A stretch of DNA of 64,000 nucleotides from Phaffia rhodozyma (GCA_014706385.1 JACGZH010000004.1:1984001-2048000); one strand, 5' to 3'; shown: positions 35,830 through 50,829, numbered from the stretch's first letter. The notes: generated by a model not told the origin, from the letters alone. A program made the numbers and translations.

Positions 35830-37566
35830 ATGATTCCCATACATCCCACTCCTTCTTTACAGTGAGTTCTTGTTCGTTTTCCTGAGCTTGTGGTATGGAT
35901 CTTTCTCATCCTGTCTGCTTGAATCTATAGTACACCCGGCCTTCTTTGTCTCGTTCTCGATTTGACCCCGCTATCCTGGCACGATGCGTCTCAACCTTCG
36001 TCATCTTCTGGCCCATCAATTCCGGACCAAGCCGAGGAGTCGTTCGAGTTAGAGTCCATGCTCTCTCACGTCATGGTATTTTTGAACGCGTTTTTGGCTG
36101 AGAAAGCAGGTAATGGACTAGCCATCTGGGGCGTCAAAGGTCGAAGAAGGTTTGTTTAGGTCGTCTTCTCACGATTGAATGATAGCAGTTTGAGTTGGTT
36201 CTGATCACCTTATGTTGTGTGAATCTGGTAGCTACTTGTTATATGCCACTACAGACCCGATTTCTTCAGCCCATAGACCAGACCCTAATACATTTGAGCC
36301 ATTCAAAATCATGGCTGATAGCGTGATATCCAAGGTCAGACAAATCATGACGGACGAGTCGAATCCCACCGAAGGAATGGGTGCGTGTCTTGTTCTTCTT
36401 ATGACGTTTCGTTGTACCTTCCAATGAATCTTGTGAAAACATCTGACTTAAATCTTTCTCTGATGCCAACATAAAAACAACCATAGAGACAACATCGCTG
36501 GTGACAGCACTGACGAAAGCACTTTGCTGTAAGAATTTTGCCTGTTGATACTTGGCTTTCGTTTGCTTCCCAGAGGCTTACATATTCTTCTCCTGATGCG
36601 TCTTCGGACCCCCGCTTATACCCATCCACCTAGATATCAATCGCCTGCATACCCTCTCGGCTTCATCCACTCCAATCATCATACCTCCTCCTCCGCGTCC
36701 CTCTTCGCCTTCTGCCAATGCTCAGTCAACTGCTGCTCCTCCGCCATCAGCGGCGGTTTTAAAGGCGAATTCGTTAGCGGCTGAGAACGCAAGTTATAAC
36801 TCGAGAATTCTCGTTGTAAGCGCCTCGGAGGAAGAGAGCTCTGGATATGTCAGTCTGATGAACTGTATCTTCTCTGCTCAGAAGGCGGTAAGTACAGCTT
36901 TCCCGTGATGCATGCTTCTTCTTTAATTCATTACAGCCTGATGACTCTTGTTCTGTCCTCTCTTTCCCTTCCCTTTAGAGAATCATGATCGATGTTTGCA
37001 AAGTGACTGGATCGGACGCGATCTTCTTGCAACAAGCTGCTCATCTGACCGGTGGGATCTACCTTCGTACTCCAAAACGAACTGCTCTTCTTCAATACCT
37101 CATGGTGCGCTTCCTCTTTGTTGTCTGATGATTGAACAGAAAGTTAACCTCCTGCATTCACAATGGCACCGGGCCTGAAATCATAAATATAGATGACTTT
37201 CCTTCCGAGCAGACCGCTCAGACAACATTTACTTCTGCCATCCCAAGAAAGGGTCGACTTCAGAGCCGCCTGCTTCTGCCACAAAACGATCGTTGACGTC
37301 GGTTATGTTTGTTCGGTCTGCCTAAGTAGTATGTCTCCCAAGTGCCTTCTGTATGTACCACTACTTAAGACCAGCCCATCTCATTCTGATCTCTTTTTGC
37401 TTCTACAGTATTTTGTAAACCTATCCCGGTCTGCTCGACATGCAAGACAAAGTTCCCGTTGAAGACACTCCAGGCCCTCGGCTTCAGCATGCCTCGGCCC
37501 CCTCCTGCTACATCCGCTGCAGGCGGAGCAGGCAACCGGTTAGCTGCTCTTCAAGCAGGAAGATGA
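35830..37566 (+). CDS. TFB4: TFIIH core subunit Tfb4/p34
   Basis: A subunit of the general transcription and nucleotide-excision repair factor TFIIH. A 29-nt first exon (MIPIHPTPSL) joins to GLLCLVLDLTPLSWHDA, the first strand of the von Willebrand A-like domain. Further blocks are SMLSHVMVFLNAFLAEKAGN, AIWGVKGRR, YLLYATTDP, TSLVTALTKALC, NSRILVVSASEEESSGYVSL and IDVCKVTGSDAIFLQQAAHL, ending LTGGIYLRTPKRTALLQYLM. The C-terminal zinc-binding module is GYVCSVCLS joined to IFCKPIPVCSTCKTKFP, a C4 arrangement. The tail is Pro/Ala/Gly-rich. This matches the family order completely. The first exon is assigned by phase, so an alternative upstream start is possible. Confidence 0.93.
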
Positions 37567-37822
37567 CTCTTTGCTATCCATGTATAGTATACAGATGATT
37601 GTATGCGCATATACTCAAAAAAGCATAAGGAAAATAATCTCGTTGAGTCACCGGTAAATTGAAACTAATGACTCCATGGTTTCCATGGCAACATATGCAG
37701 CCGCGGCCTACCTTCTCTTTTTTTTTTCCCAACTCCACTTGCGATTTCATATGGCTTGAACATCTTTCTTCAACACACATCTCTTCCTCTTTTCTCCTCA
37801 CATCCATCATACAGAAATCATC

Positions 37823-40673
<2,851 letters not shown>

Positions 40674-41016
40674 ATTTGGCTGAATCCCTCTCTAATCTGT
40701 AGCTTTTCTTCTTCATCATTTATAAATAAATCCGAATCGTCTGAATGCTGTTTATCGTATGTTTCTATGGATATCTCTGAGAAAGCTCGAAAGTATTGGT
40801 GACATCAAACGGAACGCTACAGCGGGGCTGACCGAACATAATTTGAGACCCGGCGAGTTTTTACCGGCAACGACTATTCTTTAGATTTTCTCTTGGATCC
40901 CTCATCATACATCCATCACTTTCGACACAAACACAAACACACATATCTTCTCTCTCTATCCAGTTGTCTTTCTCCTATAGAAGCTGAGGTTGGTCTAGTA
41001 AACAAGTTCTTGCCAA
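40674..41016. promoter_or_regulatory. Intergenic, RPP1 promoter
   Basis: 343 bp between the SPE3-LYS9 stop and the RPP1 start. The left part looks like a 3' flank (ATAAATAAAT at about 40724). The right part is pyrimidine-rich. No gene is seen. Confidence 0.4.
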
Positions 41017-42790
41017 ATGTTTTACAATTTGCACATTCCATTTCCTTCAGCCTCGACTTCCTCTTCCTCAGCTCCAACCAACAAACCTTCCAAGAAGGCC
41101 AAAGGATCCAAAGGACAGCCCGTGTCTGCTCCCGCTGCAACTCGCTCGACCTCATGCTTCGATGGAGTACCGAGGGATGAGAAGGAGAAGATCGAGTCCG
41201 CGGTGACCATGTCTAGGCATCGTTCGTAGAGACCTTCCATTTTGATTTGCTCTGCCATTCCTCTCTGTACCTCCCTCTGCGAGGCGAGGGCGTACTTTGA
41301 GTGGGGTTCATGATCTTGTTTCTTTGACTGACATCATCTACGCATTGTCACTCCGAACGAACATGTAAACCACCTCATCAGTTGGCTATTCTGTCGTGGC
41401 GTTTACTCAAACAGCTACCTCTCAGATTCCAACGACCGGTCACCAAAACCCATTTGCCGACTCAAAGGTCCCATTCGGCCACTTGGACCCTCGGTATAGT
41501 ACGAACATGATGGATCAAGCAGGTAGACCGGTGGTGCAACTCAGCAGACTACACCTTGTTATGGATGATGCTAGTTTGCTAGGGAGTGGGCCGGGTTTCG
41601 TATGTTTCTTTCTCTCATCGATTGTGTCCAAACCGTGCTTCAAGAGGTCTGGCTAAATATTTAAAGTCTACCTTCGCTCCTCTTTGATATCTTCTTGATA
41701 GACCGCCCATAATCTGCCTTACTTGTCCCAGTACGACTTGCTTTCCGTTCAGCCTCTCTCTCAGGCTGCGTTCTTGCACGCCTGTCTCAATTTGAGTGTC
41801 CCCGGCCCAAGTCAGGTAGATAGCTTTTTCCTCTTGTCGCTTTATGCTCTTTCGGCTAGAAATATTCTTCTTTCCTGTGTTTGGTGAAGCTCGATGCTAA
41901 TTGATTTGGATGTATTGATGAAATGGTAACTATCTAGATCTCTATCATCACTCTCGATTTTTCGAGTTTACCTTTCTCGACTCGAGGAGGAGCACCTTTT
42001 AGACTCAAGAGAAAACCTCTCCTTCAAGCTATCCGTTCAGGCGTTGTTGTTAGTCTCTCTCTCTCCTTCCTTCTTCTGTCGTTTCTTGAGAGATTCTCTT
42101 GTTATTCAGAATGAGTCCTAATCTCTATTCCTTCTGTCTAACCCTGTGTCTGATGTGACCAGTTTGAGATTTTATACACACCCCTCCTCCCTTCCGCTGG
42201 TGAATCATCTGAAGAAAATGCTCAACGAAGAAGGACAACTCTGTCGTTAGCTAGAGATTTGATCCATACCACCAAAGGAAAGGGCGTCATCATTTCTTCA
42301 GGAGGAGCCAAATGGGGTGACCTAAGGGGTTCAGGCGATGTTGTTAATCTGTAAAACCATCGTGTTCCCTCCTTTGTCCTCTTTCTTGTAAGAAAAATAT
42401 ATTGACCATTCGTCTTGGGTTACGATGCAATAAACTTTCAGAGGGACGATCATGGGACTCGCTCCAAACCAGGCTCATGATGCAATCTGTGCTACCGCCA
42501 AGAAAGTCGTTCTCAAAGCCCGTATGTCTGCTTTTCCTGCCTTGATGCATTCGCTTCCTTCGAGACGCGTGGTGAACTGGCTTGAGGTGGTCTAATGTTT
42601 TGTCAATCGGCATATCTACATCCCTATCTCAACCTTCTTCTTCGTCGTCCTTCCAGAAAGCCGCAAGACGTTCAAAGGTATTCTGAGTGCGCCTCGAGTG
42701 ATCCTTCCTAGTTCTCAGTCGGAACCAGTAGTAGATACCGGATCGAAACGAAAAGCGTCCGATGGTTCTATGGCTGTTGAAGATTATTGA
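41017..42790 (+). CDS. RPP1: RNase P/MRP protein subunit Rpp1 (p30)
   Basis: A TIM-barrel-type protein of the RNase P and RNase MRP ribonucleoproteins, needed for tRNA 5' and rRNA processing. The start MFYNLHIPFPSAS matches the family's MFYDL-type N-terminus. An insertion rich in Ser/Ala/Lys follows. Next come GYSVVAFTQTATSQIP, YDLLSVQPLSQAAFLHACL, ISIITLDFSSLPFSTR (the D-x-x-S-x-L-P/R motif) and APFRLKRKPLLQAIRSGVV, then FEILYTPLLP. KGKGVIISSGGAKWGDLRG and VVNLGTIMGLAPNQAHDAIC complete the conserved core. The C-terminus is a polar tail (KRKASDGSMAVEDY). About seven introns. Complete gene. Confidence 0.93.
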
Positions 42791-43012
42791 TGAACTTCAA
42801 CTCGAAATAATCACATGGTTCTGATGTAAGCGCTGAAAGTGTACACGTATCTCGAAAAACGAAACGAGTACACAGTCGTTCCGCCAAAGAAAGAAAGAGA
42901 AAGAAAAAAAACTTGTTGGCTCGTGTCGATCGCAAAAGATCTCGAATGAACAACTAACACTCACGCACCTACTAACTCATTGTTCACTCGAAAACATCTT
43001 TCTCAGACAAAG

Positions 43013-45584
43013 ATGTCTAAACAGGTCGTAGCCCACTTCATGGTAGGTTGATGCATTCGATCTGTATAGCTGACCTCAGTTTCCATGAGCCCTTGGTTCT
43101 GCCAGACAAATGTTTGAAGAGGGAAAACGCACAAAATAGAAGAACTCACCCGCTACCTTGGTTTATCTTTTCTTGACAACAACTTCACGGACTGTTGTTA
43201 ATCGCCCCCACAAATGGCAATGAAAGCTGGGAAACACGTATTCGTATACAGATGAGATTTGGGTCGAACAGATCGAATTGGCTGTCAAGACCGGGTTGTA
43301 AGTTCTAGTAGGCTTCTATGGCTATGAGAGATGGTCAACAAATCGGCCAGCTGAAATAGTGATCGGCTCGGTTGTGCACAGAGATGGATTGTCACTTAAC
43401 TTAGGCCCAGAAGAATGGCAATTTGATCAAGCCTGTGAATCTTTCTCTCTTTCTTACATTCCTGTTTCATTCAACTCGATGTCTTGACAGATGAGAATAT
43501 GTACATCGCTAATCCAGGTATGATTCATCATAAATCGACCAGTGCGAGCGGCTCAACTGTGTCCCCCTCACTTCAAACTCTTTCTGTCCTTGGACATGAA
43601 TGTCCTTCCTTCGTCCACAACTTCCTCCGCTTCTCTTCTTGCCTCCAAGATCGTCAACTTTGCGTCATGTACCCGGTATCTACTTGCAAACAAAGACCCC
43701 TCAGGACCAGGTACTCATCAAATGACGAGAACTGGAAAGATCGTCGTTTCTACCTTTGGAGGGGCGAACGCTACTTTTGGTGGTATTGGATGGAAAGGAC
43801 TGTTCAAAATGGTTGAGAAGGAGGGATTCAAGGTAGGGGCTCTCAGTATTATGACATAAACGTACGCACACAAAAGCTAGGATCTGATTACTCTTAAGCG
43901 CAATCTTGATGATGCTGTCCGACTTTTCATTAGCTCTTTTTCGTACCGGCCTTCTTTCTACCTCCGGAGAAGATCATGACCGATCCGTTAGTGGATGGTA
44001 CGTTCTCATGGAATACCGCTTGGCCCATTAATGGCTCTGGCCATATCACTTCCGATGAGGACAAACCATTCTTAAAATCTGTGAGTGCGTTCTTTCTTCT
44101 TTTTGTTCTGGCTTTTTAGAACCTCGCATATGCGACATAGTCTGATGCCTCTTCTTATTGTACTTGATTCGGATTTGATGAAGTCTTTGTTCAAGAAGAG
44201 AAAACCGTATATGGCTGCAGTCAGCCCGTGCTTTTTCACTCATTACGGCACGGAGCCTCCTTGGGGCTGGAACAAGTAGGCTGTCACTACTTCATCCTTT
44301 TCGAACTAAATAAAGTGCTGCTCGAGCTCATCATACCCACGCGTACGCGTCTCCTTTTATGTTTTTAGAAATTGGATATGTGCGTGTGATAGATTTCCTT
44401 TGTTCCCTTGTCCAGAGATGAATTCTAAAGCGTCAGTCAACTGAACCTCAAGGCTTTTTGATATTCACCTTCTAAACAGACCCGTCTGATAGGGCTCTTT
44501 ACTCAAAGAGGTGGCATCAGATACTAGAATTTGATCCTGAATGGGTGCAGATCATCAGCTGGAATGACTACGGAGAGAGGTGAGCAGTTGGCGTCGTTTT
44601 CTTGCAAAGAATAGCTGAACTACGTTCTTCGACGATGTGTTTCGCTCATCTCTTCTCCTCGTCGTTGTTCGGTTGTTGGAAAAGCCACTGTAAGACACTC
44701 TTGCGGTCTGCGCTTGACGAGATAGATGTTCTCGTTAATTCGAAACTTACACTCGATTTACGTTGTATTCAGACATAGGTCCTATCGTCGGCTCACAGCC
44801 AGGCTCTGAAGCTTGGACGACAGGATTCGATCACTCTGGCTTCCTCTCTCTCACTACGCATTTCAATCGACTTTATAAATCTTTGACTCCCAATCGTACT
44901 GTTCTTCCATCTCAAAGCGGGGGTAGTATCGTACGAGATCTAAAAGACAATATACTGGATGAAGAACAGGAGCGCCTCGTTATATATTACAGGACATGTA
45001 GGAAGGAAGGACAAATCAGAGAGGATGGAAGGGCCGATAGGGTCGGCAAGCCAGACAGAGCAGAGCAGGTTCGATTTCATTCAGTTTTCTCTCGACTTAC
45101 CTCCTTCTAAAAGCGTATGCCTTTGCGACGGCTCATTATGCAACATTCGTGTTTGAGGAACGACACAGGCAGAAGATCTGATGACAATCCACTCGATTCT
45201 TCACCAACCTTATGTGCTGACGATCACGACCGAGCCCAGTTCCTCGCGCTCATCCTCTTCAGAGTGTGCTACCGACCAGATTGTTCCTTTTCAAAAAGGT
45301 GGAATATCACTCTCTTCCCACATCAGACTTCCGTTTCTTGTTTCGTGACTTACACAACTCAACTACTCTATGCGACAACATGAAAACGATCTATAGGTTC
45401 TCGCTACCTGACCGTCCCCTTTTCCCCAGGAAGGATCTTCTTTACAGTATCTCAAGCATCGGATACAGAAGGGAAGGTTGTCGGTCGACTTGAGGGGATA
45501 GAGATCCAAAGTGAAGTCCTTAATGGGTATAACTTCAACCTGTGTTCGAAGGTCCTGCATATCCGATCAGATCTGGACGATTGA
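43013..45584 (+). CDS. GH71 alpha-1,3-glucanase without a signal peptide (Agn2-like)
   Basis: A second GH71 enzyme. A 30-nt first exon encodes MSKQVVAHFM and joins LGNTYSYTDEIWVEQIELAV, DGLSLNLGPEEWQFDQA, FLSLDMNVLPSS, TFGGANATFGGIGWKGLFK, FVPAFFLPPEKIM, SWNTAWPINGSG, FFTHYGTEPPWGWNK and QIISWNDYGES, then SDIGPIVGSQPGSEAWTTGF. No signal peptide precedes the catalytic domain, and there is no WSC domain. This resembles the cytosolic fission-yeast Agn2 (ascus wall lysis) rather than secreted Agn1. The C-terminal part diverges and holds acidic/charged exons, ending VLHIRSDLDD; the splicing there (44920-45420) is uncertain. About eight introns. A role in internal wall digestion is inference. Confidence 0.85.
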
Positions 45585-46010
45585 AGATGCGTGCTGGAAA
45601 AGCCGTCGTTCAAGTCGGATGTTTTCTTATGAAAGTCAGATGATATATTTTGAGATTTCTCCTTTTTACTGAATTGAAACTAGAGAACAGGTAGATAAGA
45701 GGAACGTGAAGGAGGTGAAGAAAGATGGTGAAGCTAACAGATCTCAACGAGGGAAAATGTCATCGAAAGATACTGAAAGCGATGATCGGTAAGTCAACTG
45801 AAGGAGAAAAGGAAGAAGGCTGTGGGAAAGAAACGGTATCAGAGTTTTGTCCATGGTGAATGTATGCAAGAAACAAAAGAGAAACACGAAGGGAGGAGAG
45901 ACACAGAGGACCTCAGAGGATGCTCGAAGAGAAAGGCGTAGAAACAGAGAGAAGAAGAGGAAACAAGAACAAGAGGGATTGAGAGGAACATATGACTTGA
46001 CTGAAGGATT
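45585..46010. other. Convergent 3' flanks of the second GH71 gene and the small membrane protein gene
   Basis: 426 bp, very purine-rich on the plus strand (GAAGGAGGTGAAGAAAG-type sequence). No gene is supported. Confidence 0.4.
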
Positions 46011-46667
46011 TTACTGTACTCCAGCCGGGTTCGCTCCTCGCAGTCGGATTCTTCCATCCTTGGTGCGCTCGGTGATAACCTGTATGCATTCGATCAGACG
46101 AGAACGAAGTATGTGCTGTTCAGTATAGTTTTTGGGACTCGAGATAGTCCAATACTCTGCTCCGGGAAGGATACACATACAGGGGAAGCAGCTGGTCGGA
46201 ACTTGTGTTCGTTTGAATACCTGTAGCACAGCACGAACATACATCACGATCAAAGTCATTTGTAAGAACGTTCAGAACAAGACCAATCAGACTTCTTGTC
46301 AGCATTGGACCTAATTGGCAAGGCATACCAGAGGAGGAGGGCAGCATGCAAGAGAAAGAACTGACCTTTTGGCATGAACAACATTTGGCCCGTACCTGCT
46401 CTCTATCTTTTCCTTATAGATCTCGTCAATCGATTTGTGTTTGACCATGTTCTTCGAGTTGGACAGCCTCAGCGAGAACCAGAAGAGGAAAGCAATGACC
46501 GCAAGAAGGAGCGCTCGTTTCCAGCTAGCCGGAGGAGGAGGGTTGAAATCTCGAGGAGTTGGAACGGTTCTTGGGCGAGCATTCTGTCGACGTTGGGAGT
46601 CAGACGAAGTGCTCTCCCTCGGAGAAGTCTCGTCCGAGGTGGGGATGGCTTGATATTGATTGGACAT
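46011..46667 (-). CDS. Conserved-looking single-pass membrane protein of unknown function
   Basis: Three exons give a protein of about 135 residues. It has a polar Ser/Thr/Pro-rich N-terminus (MSNQYQAIPTSDETSPREST), one hydrophobic helix (ALLLAVIAFLFWFSLRL) preceded by a basic stop (ASWKR), and a charged C-terminal part. That part reads KSIDEIYKEKIESRYGP, then YSNEHKFRPAASP from a 40-nt exon (46181-46220), then VITERTKDGRIRLRGANPAG. All junctions keep phase with standard GT/AG sites. I recall a similar FRPAASP-VITE-DGR-RLRGA tail in other basidiomycete hypothetical proteins, but cannot name a function. The topology suggests a tail facing the lumen or intermembrane space. Divergent from the V-ATPase f gene. 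Confidence 0.75.
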
Positions 46668-46967
46668 GGCTGATTGATCCAAGTTGTGTGTTCAGCGAGT
46701 CGTCCAGACAGAAGCCAGACATAAGAACATACAGAAATGAAACGTACATGGCAGACTGCGATGATGATGAGGCTGATTGAACTGCTCTGGTTGTTGCTGC
46801 CGCTCCTGATGTAGATGATGGTTCAAGTGAGAGTTTTCATTTTCCACTCGTTTACCTTCACCATCGACTAACATCACCATCCCATCCCACTTCGCCATCG
46901 GCTCTTCCTTCACTCTCTTCTATCTGTTACATATTCCCTCTGCTCTATCCCTGATCGATCTCAAGTC
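46668..46967. promoter_or_regulatory. Divergent promoter region, small membrane protein and V-ATPase f genes
   Basis: 300 bp between divergent starts. Includes a CA/TG-rich stretch. No specific element recognised. Confidence 0.35.
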
Positions 46968-47673
46968 ATGATCAACATTCGACCGGTGGTGTCCGCTCCC
47001 CTAGGTACGGCACTTGAGGATCCTCCTGATACGCATCGAGATCTTGGATCCCATGCTTGCTCTCAATGTTGTATAAACATCGGCACGAACTTAGACTAAC
47101 AATCATGAAACCCTCGGTGGTAAAACGTTTCTTTAAAAGCTGGCTGCTGTAGTGTTCTTTCGGTATTTGGAGTGATCATTCTCTGTGGTAAGCTTAGCTC
47201 CCACCTTGCTTTTACACAACTCTCGGTGGAAACTGATCTGAATCTTCCTCTTCCCTCTTAATTGTTGTAGCTGTACTACCCGTTTTCTTCTGCTTGTCTG
47301 CCTTGTGTTCTTTCTTGTAGCTCCTGACTGATTCGTGAACCGATATGGGTCTCTACTCGTAGTTCGGTTGGTTCTTTGATCACAATGTCGAAGCCCTCAT
47401 GGGCTCAACAAAGGATCCGTTAGATGGACACGCGGTAAGCTCCGGGCCTTCTCCATCTATGGATTGTCTCCTCTCCTCTTCCCCTTCTCGGCTTCTTCTT
47501 TGCATCATGTCAGTTCTTTCGAGCAAGACTTCATTGACAAAACGTGTCTGTTCTTTTGTTCTTACGCGTCCGGTCCTTTTCAGGTGGCCGTGACTTGTTA
47601 CACGGCAGCTATCATCTATGTCGCTTTTATCGTCTTCTGCGGTTGCCAGGTTCGTAGGTTGCATTCGAGATGA
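46968..47673 (+). CDS. V-type ATPase V0 subunit f (RNaseK/YPR170W-B family)
   Basis: A small two-helix subunit of the membrane V0 sector of the vacuolar proton pump. Exon 1 (46968-47004) encodes MINIRPVVSAPL and exon 2 (47140-47187) encodes GCCSVLSVFGVIILC. Exon 4 (47363-47434) encodes FGWFFDHNVEALMGSTKDPL and DGHA. Exon 5 (47584-47673) encodes AVTCYTAAIIYVAFIVFCGC and ends QVRRLHSR. The blocks match yeast YPR170W-B and animal RNaseK in order and spacing. Exons 2 and 4 do not share a phase; a 2-nt exon (CT, 47271-47272) between a TAG acceptor and a GTACTA donor restores it and adds exactly the one residue that alignment asks for. An 11-nt version of that exon is the alternative. No single ORF reveals the gene. 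Convergent with MAD1. Confidence 0.85.
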
Positions 47674-47989
47674 ATTCAACATCACCATCACCGTACTCTT
47701 TAATACACCACTTCTACTATGTGGGTTTAGGATACTTACTGACAGACGTTCTAATGATCTCATCATATAGATGGGCATTCATAACAGATATCCTCGAGGA
47801 GTGCAATTATAATAATTCACCCAATCGAGTTTCTTTCTACACCATATTATGTCTTCTTTTTATATGACAACTGTCTTCCAACATCTGAGGATGACAACCT
47901 TGATCAACGGAAGCAAGGTTCCTTTCGTCCTTTATTGACTCGGCTGATGTATCAAGCATGCGGAAAATGTTAGAGAATATACATTACGA
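47674..47989. other. Convergent 3' flanks of the V-ATPase f and MAD1 genes
   Basis: 316 bp, AT-rich, with short random ORFs. No gene is supported. Confidence 0.4.
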
Positions 47990-50829
47990 TTACTCGTCGT
48001 CTGGGTCCACAGGTCGAACCCAACCTGCCGCTTTGCCCCTCTATTGTTGAGACACAGAGAGAGAGAGAGAGGGAAAAAGGACGAATCAGCACATGGCCTA
48101 ACTCGTTTATACGAGCTCTTGGCATCATTTAGAAGAGTAGAACAAAAAGAGGGAGAGAATCTAACCGTGCAAGCATCGTACAGCTCTAACGTCACACTTG
48201 CCAGGAAACAAGGGATTTCCTGTCTTTGCGTGACCCAAAAGTCTCTTAGTTCATCAAAGTTCTTGGCCATAGAGCCGGTGAGCTGCATAGTTCCGAAATG
48301 ACCTTCTTGGGAACTGAACTTGAAACCGAGCGCCGACTTTGAGGCATACGTCGTATTTAGACGGACGTCACCGTTTGGCGAAAAGTTGATTCGATAACCA
48401 AGAAGAGAATATAGTGTATCGAGGAATTCCTGAGATTTTGCTTGAAACACCTATGTATGACACACGAGTTAAGAAAACCAAACGAGAATGAGCGATGCTT
48501 TCCAAGAGTCTGAAAGAAACTCATAGCGCACCTCTTTCAATCGGAGAAGCCGTTTCTCTAACTGAGCTTTCTCCGCTTCTTTTTCTTTCCTGAGCAACTC
48601 CATCGACACTCTGGGCACACTCTCCCCTTCTTTCCCCTCAATCATTCCTAACAGCGCCTGGTTTTCCTCCCTGAGTGCATCTAGCGTAGCCGTTCGGATG
48701 GCAAGATCCTGGGAAGAAGGATTGATCGAAAGCTGTAGGCACTGGAACGTCTCAGGATTATATTCTCCTCGGGCGACTCGACGTTCAAGCAGTGAGATCT
48801 CGCTCTCAAGCGAAGTGGTTTGATCTCGAAGGGAGAATAGTTCTGATTCAAGTTCTGGTAGTGAAGTAAGTTCTGTACAGATCCATTCAGGTAGGGAAAG
48901 AAGAGAAGAGGAAAAGAAAGAGAATGCAGGCGTTGATTTGATTAGATCTAACTCACTCCGCTTTCGCAAAACATGTATTATAGACGGATCACTCGGACTT
49001 ACGACTCTGCAAGCTTCCGACTTGTTGGTTCAGCGTGTCCCGTTCAACGGACAGCTGATCAAACATGTCTTTTCGGACGTATCCCTTTCCGGCAGCCACA
49101 TCCTCCTCGAGTTTTCTCGAATCCTTTTCCATTCCCTCAACCTTTTCCTTGTAACTCTCAAGAAGCTCTTCTAACCTTCTGACCTTGTCCGTCAGGTCAC
49201 CTTCGCTCAGGACGCCAGCGGCTGAGGCCTTCCTTCCGCCCTCGGCAGTGACAGCTCCATCCAGAATTCTGACTTCCTTGCTCATCAACTCGGCTCTCAT
49301 CTCTGCGTTCTTTCGACCTTCCTGGGCGAGACGGAGTTCTCGCTCGAGTGATTCGACTTGGGTCGATAAGCTCGAGATTGCTCCCCGAGAGGAGGCAGAA
49401 AGAGATTCGAGTCGAGCTTGGAGGGATTTGATCTCGGTCTCTTTCACAGATAGAGTTGAGAGAGCTTCTTGGTGGAGCTGTATAGTTGTTTGGAGTTGTG
49501 TTTGTGAGGTTTCAGAGGACTGGGCAGATGCAAGCGCACTGCATGGGTTGAAGATGATTAAAATTAAGGATAAGAGTGAGGTTAAAGGTTGATGATAAGA
49601 GCTTTGACGAGCTATGAAGATGAAGATGGGCGACAGAAGGAAAGCAGGAAGACGGCACGAAAGCATGACTCACTCAAGATCAGAACGAAGTCTCTCAGCT
49701 GTCTCTGCGGCCAGATGACATTTGTCACCCCATGCGCGATCTAGTTCTTTGATCTGCTGTTGTAGTATCTCGACGTCATCTTTTCGCTGTCGAAGCTGGA
49801 CAAGCTCGGTCTTCATCGTTGACATAGCTAGATCCTGGTTCTGTAGATTTTTGGCTTGGCCTTGTATGATTAATTGTCAATCGTAGAAATTCCACTTGAG
49901 CAAGTACTTCTCCTTTCTTTCGAGCACATGATGTAGAAAGGGCAAACTCACGATGCAACTCTTCTCTGAGAACGACTCCAACCTTTTCTTCCCCTTCTTC
50001 CCTCTTGGCTTTCTCAGCCTCCTCAATCAATTCTTCGACTTGTCTTCTCAAACTTCCAATCTCAAGCTTTCTCTCCTCAGCCCTCTCTCTCCATTCCTTG
50101 GATTCCTCCTCAACAACCTCTAACTGGCCGGTCAGCAATGTCACCTGGTTTTCGAGCGATGTGCGCGTTGAATTTGATTGATGCGTCAATGTCGTTAGCT
50201 GGGTCGAGAGTTGAGCATTGGATTGCTGAAGGTCGTTTCGCTCGGACCGGAGCCGATGGATAGTCTGTTGGGACGCTTGCTGTTTAGCAAATCCAACCCC
50301 AGATTTTCCAACCCGTCAGCGGCTAGAAGATGGGATGAACGAAAGAGAACCAAGAGCGACGTACCAATGTTTCAAGCTCTTTTTGACTCTTCTGAGCTTC
50401 AGTTTCTTCTCTTCTAGCATCATCCTCCGCTAATCTTCGATTGATGTCTCGAGCAGTCTCGATCTCGTCCCTTGCTTCTTCCAAAAGAGCGAGAAGCTCA
50501 GCTTCTTTTTGCTGGGATGCTCGAAGACGGCGTTCAAGATCACTCTGGAGGATTGCCTGGGTTTTTCGAGCGGTGGACGGAGGTTCTACGTTCAGTATGA
50601 AACAAAGATGATAGCTCAAGAAGAATATCAGTTGTTAAGTAACGCAGCAAGTGAACGATGATAGGAAAAACCACACATGGTCTCGAGACACACACATACC
50701 TTGGGTTGAGGAAGCGAGACCAGCATGCTCGGCCGTCCTCTTACCAAGAGGAATTCTAGAAGATATAGGTGTCTGAGACGGAACATACCGCGGGATTGAC
50801 CCGGAGCTCATTGATGACCTCTTGTCCAT
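47990..50829 (-). CDS. MAD1: Spindle assembly checkpoint protein Mad1
   Basis: A long coiled-coil protein at unattached kinetochores and the nuclear pore that recruits Mad2. The N-terminus is disordered (MDKRSSMSSGSIPRYVPSQT). A nearly continuous heptad coiled coil runs through most of the protein (LERRLRASQQKEAELLALLE; KEWRERAEERKLEIGSLRRQ; LTDKVRRLEELLESYKEKVE). The conserved C-terminal domain reads VFQAKSQEFLDTLYSLLGYR and FGTMQLTGSMAKNFDELRDF, then FLASVTLELYDACT. The final exon gives RGKAAGWVRPVDPDDE, with TAA at 47990. About seven introns. An upstream in-frame ATG at about 50949 would add 40 residues but overlaps the likely 5' leader. Divergent from the TIMMDC1-like gene by 177 bp. Confidence 0.9.
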
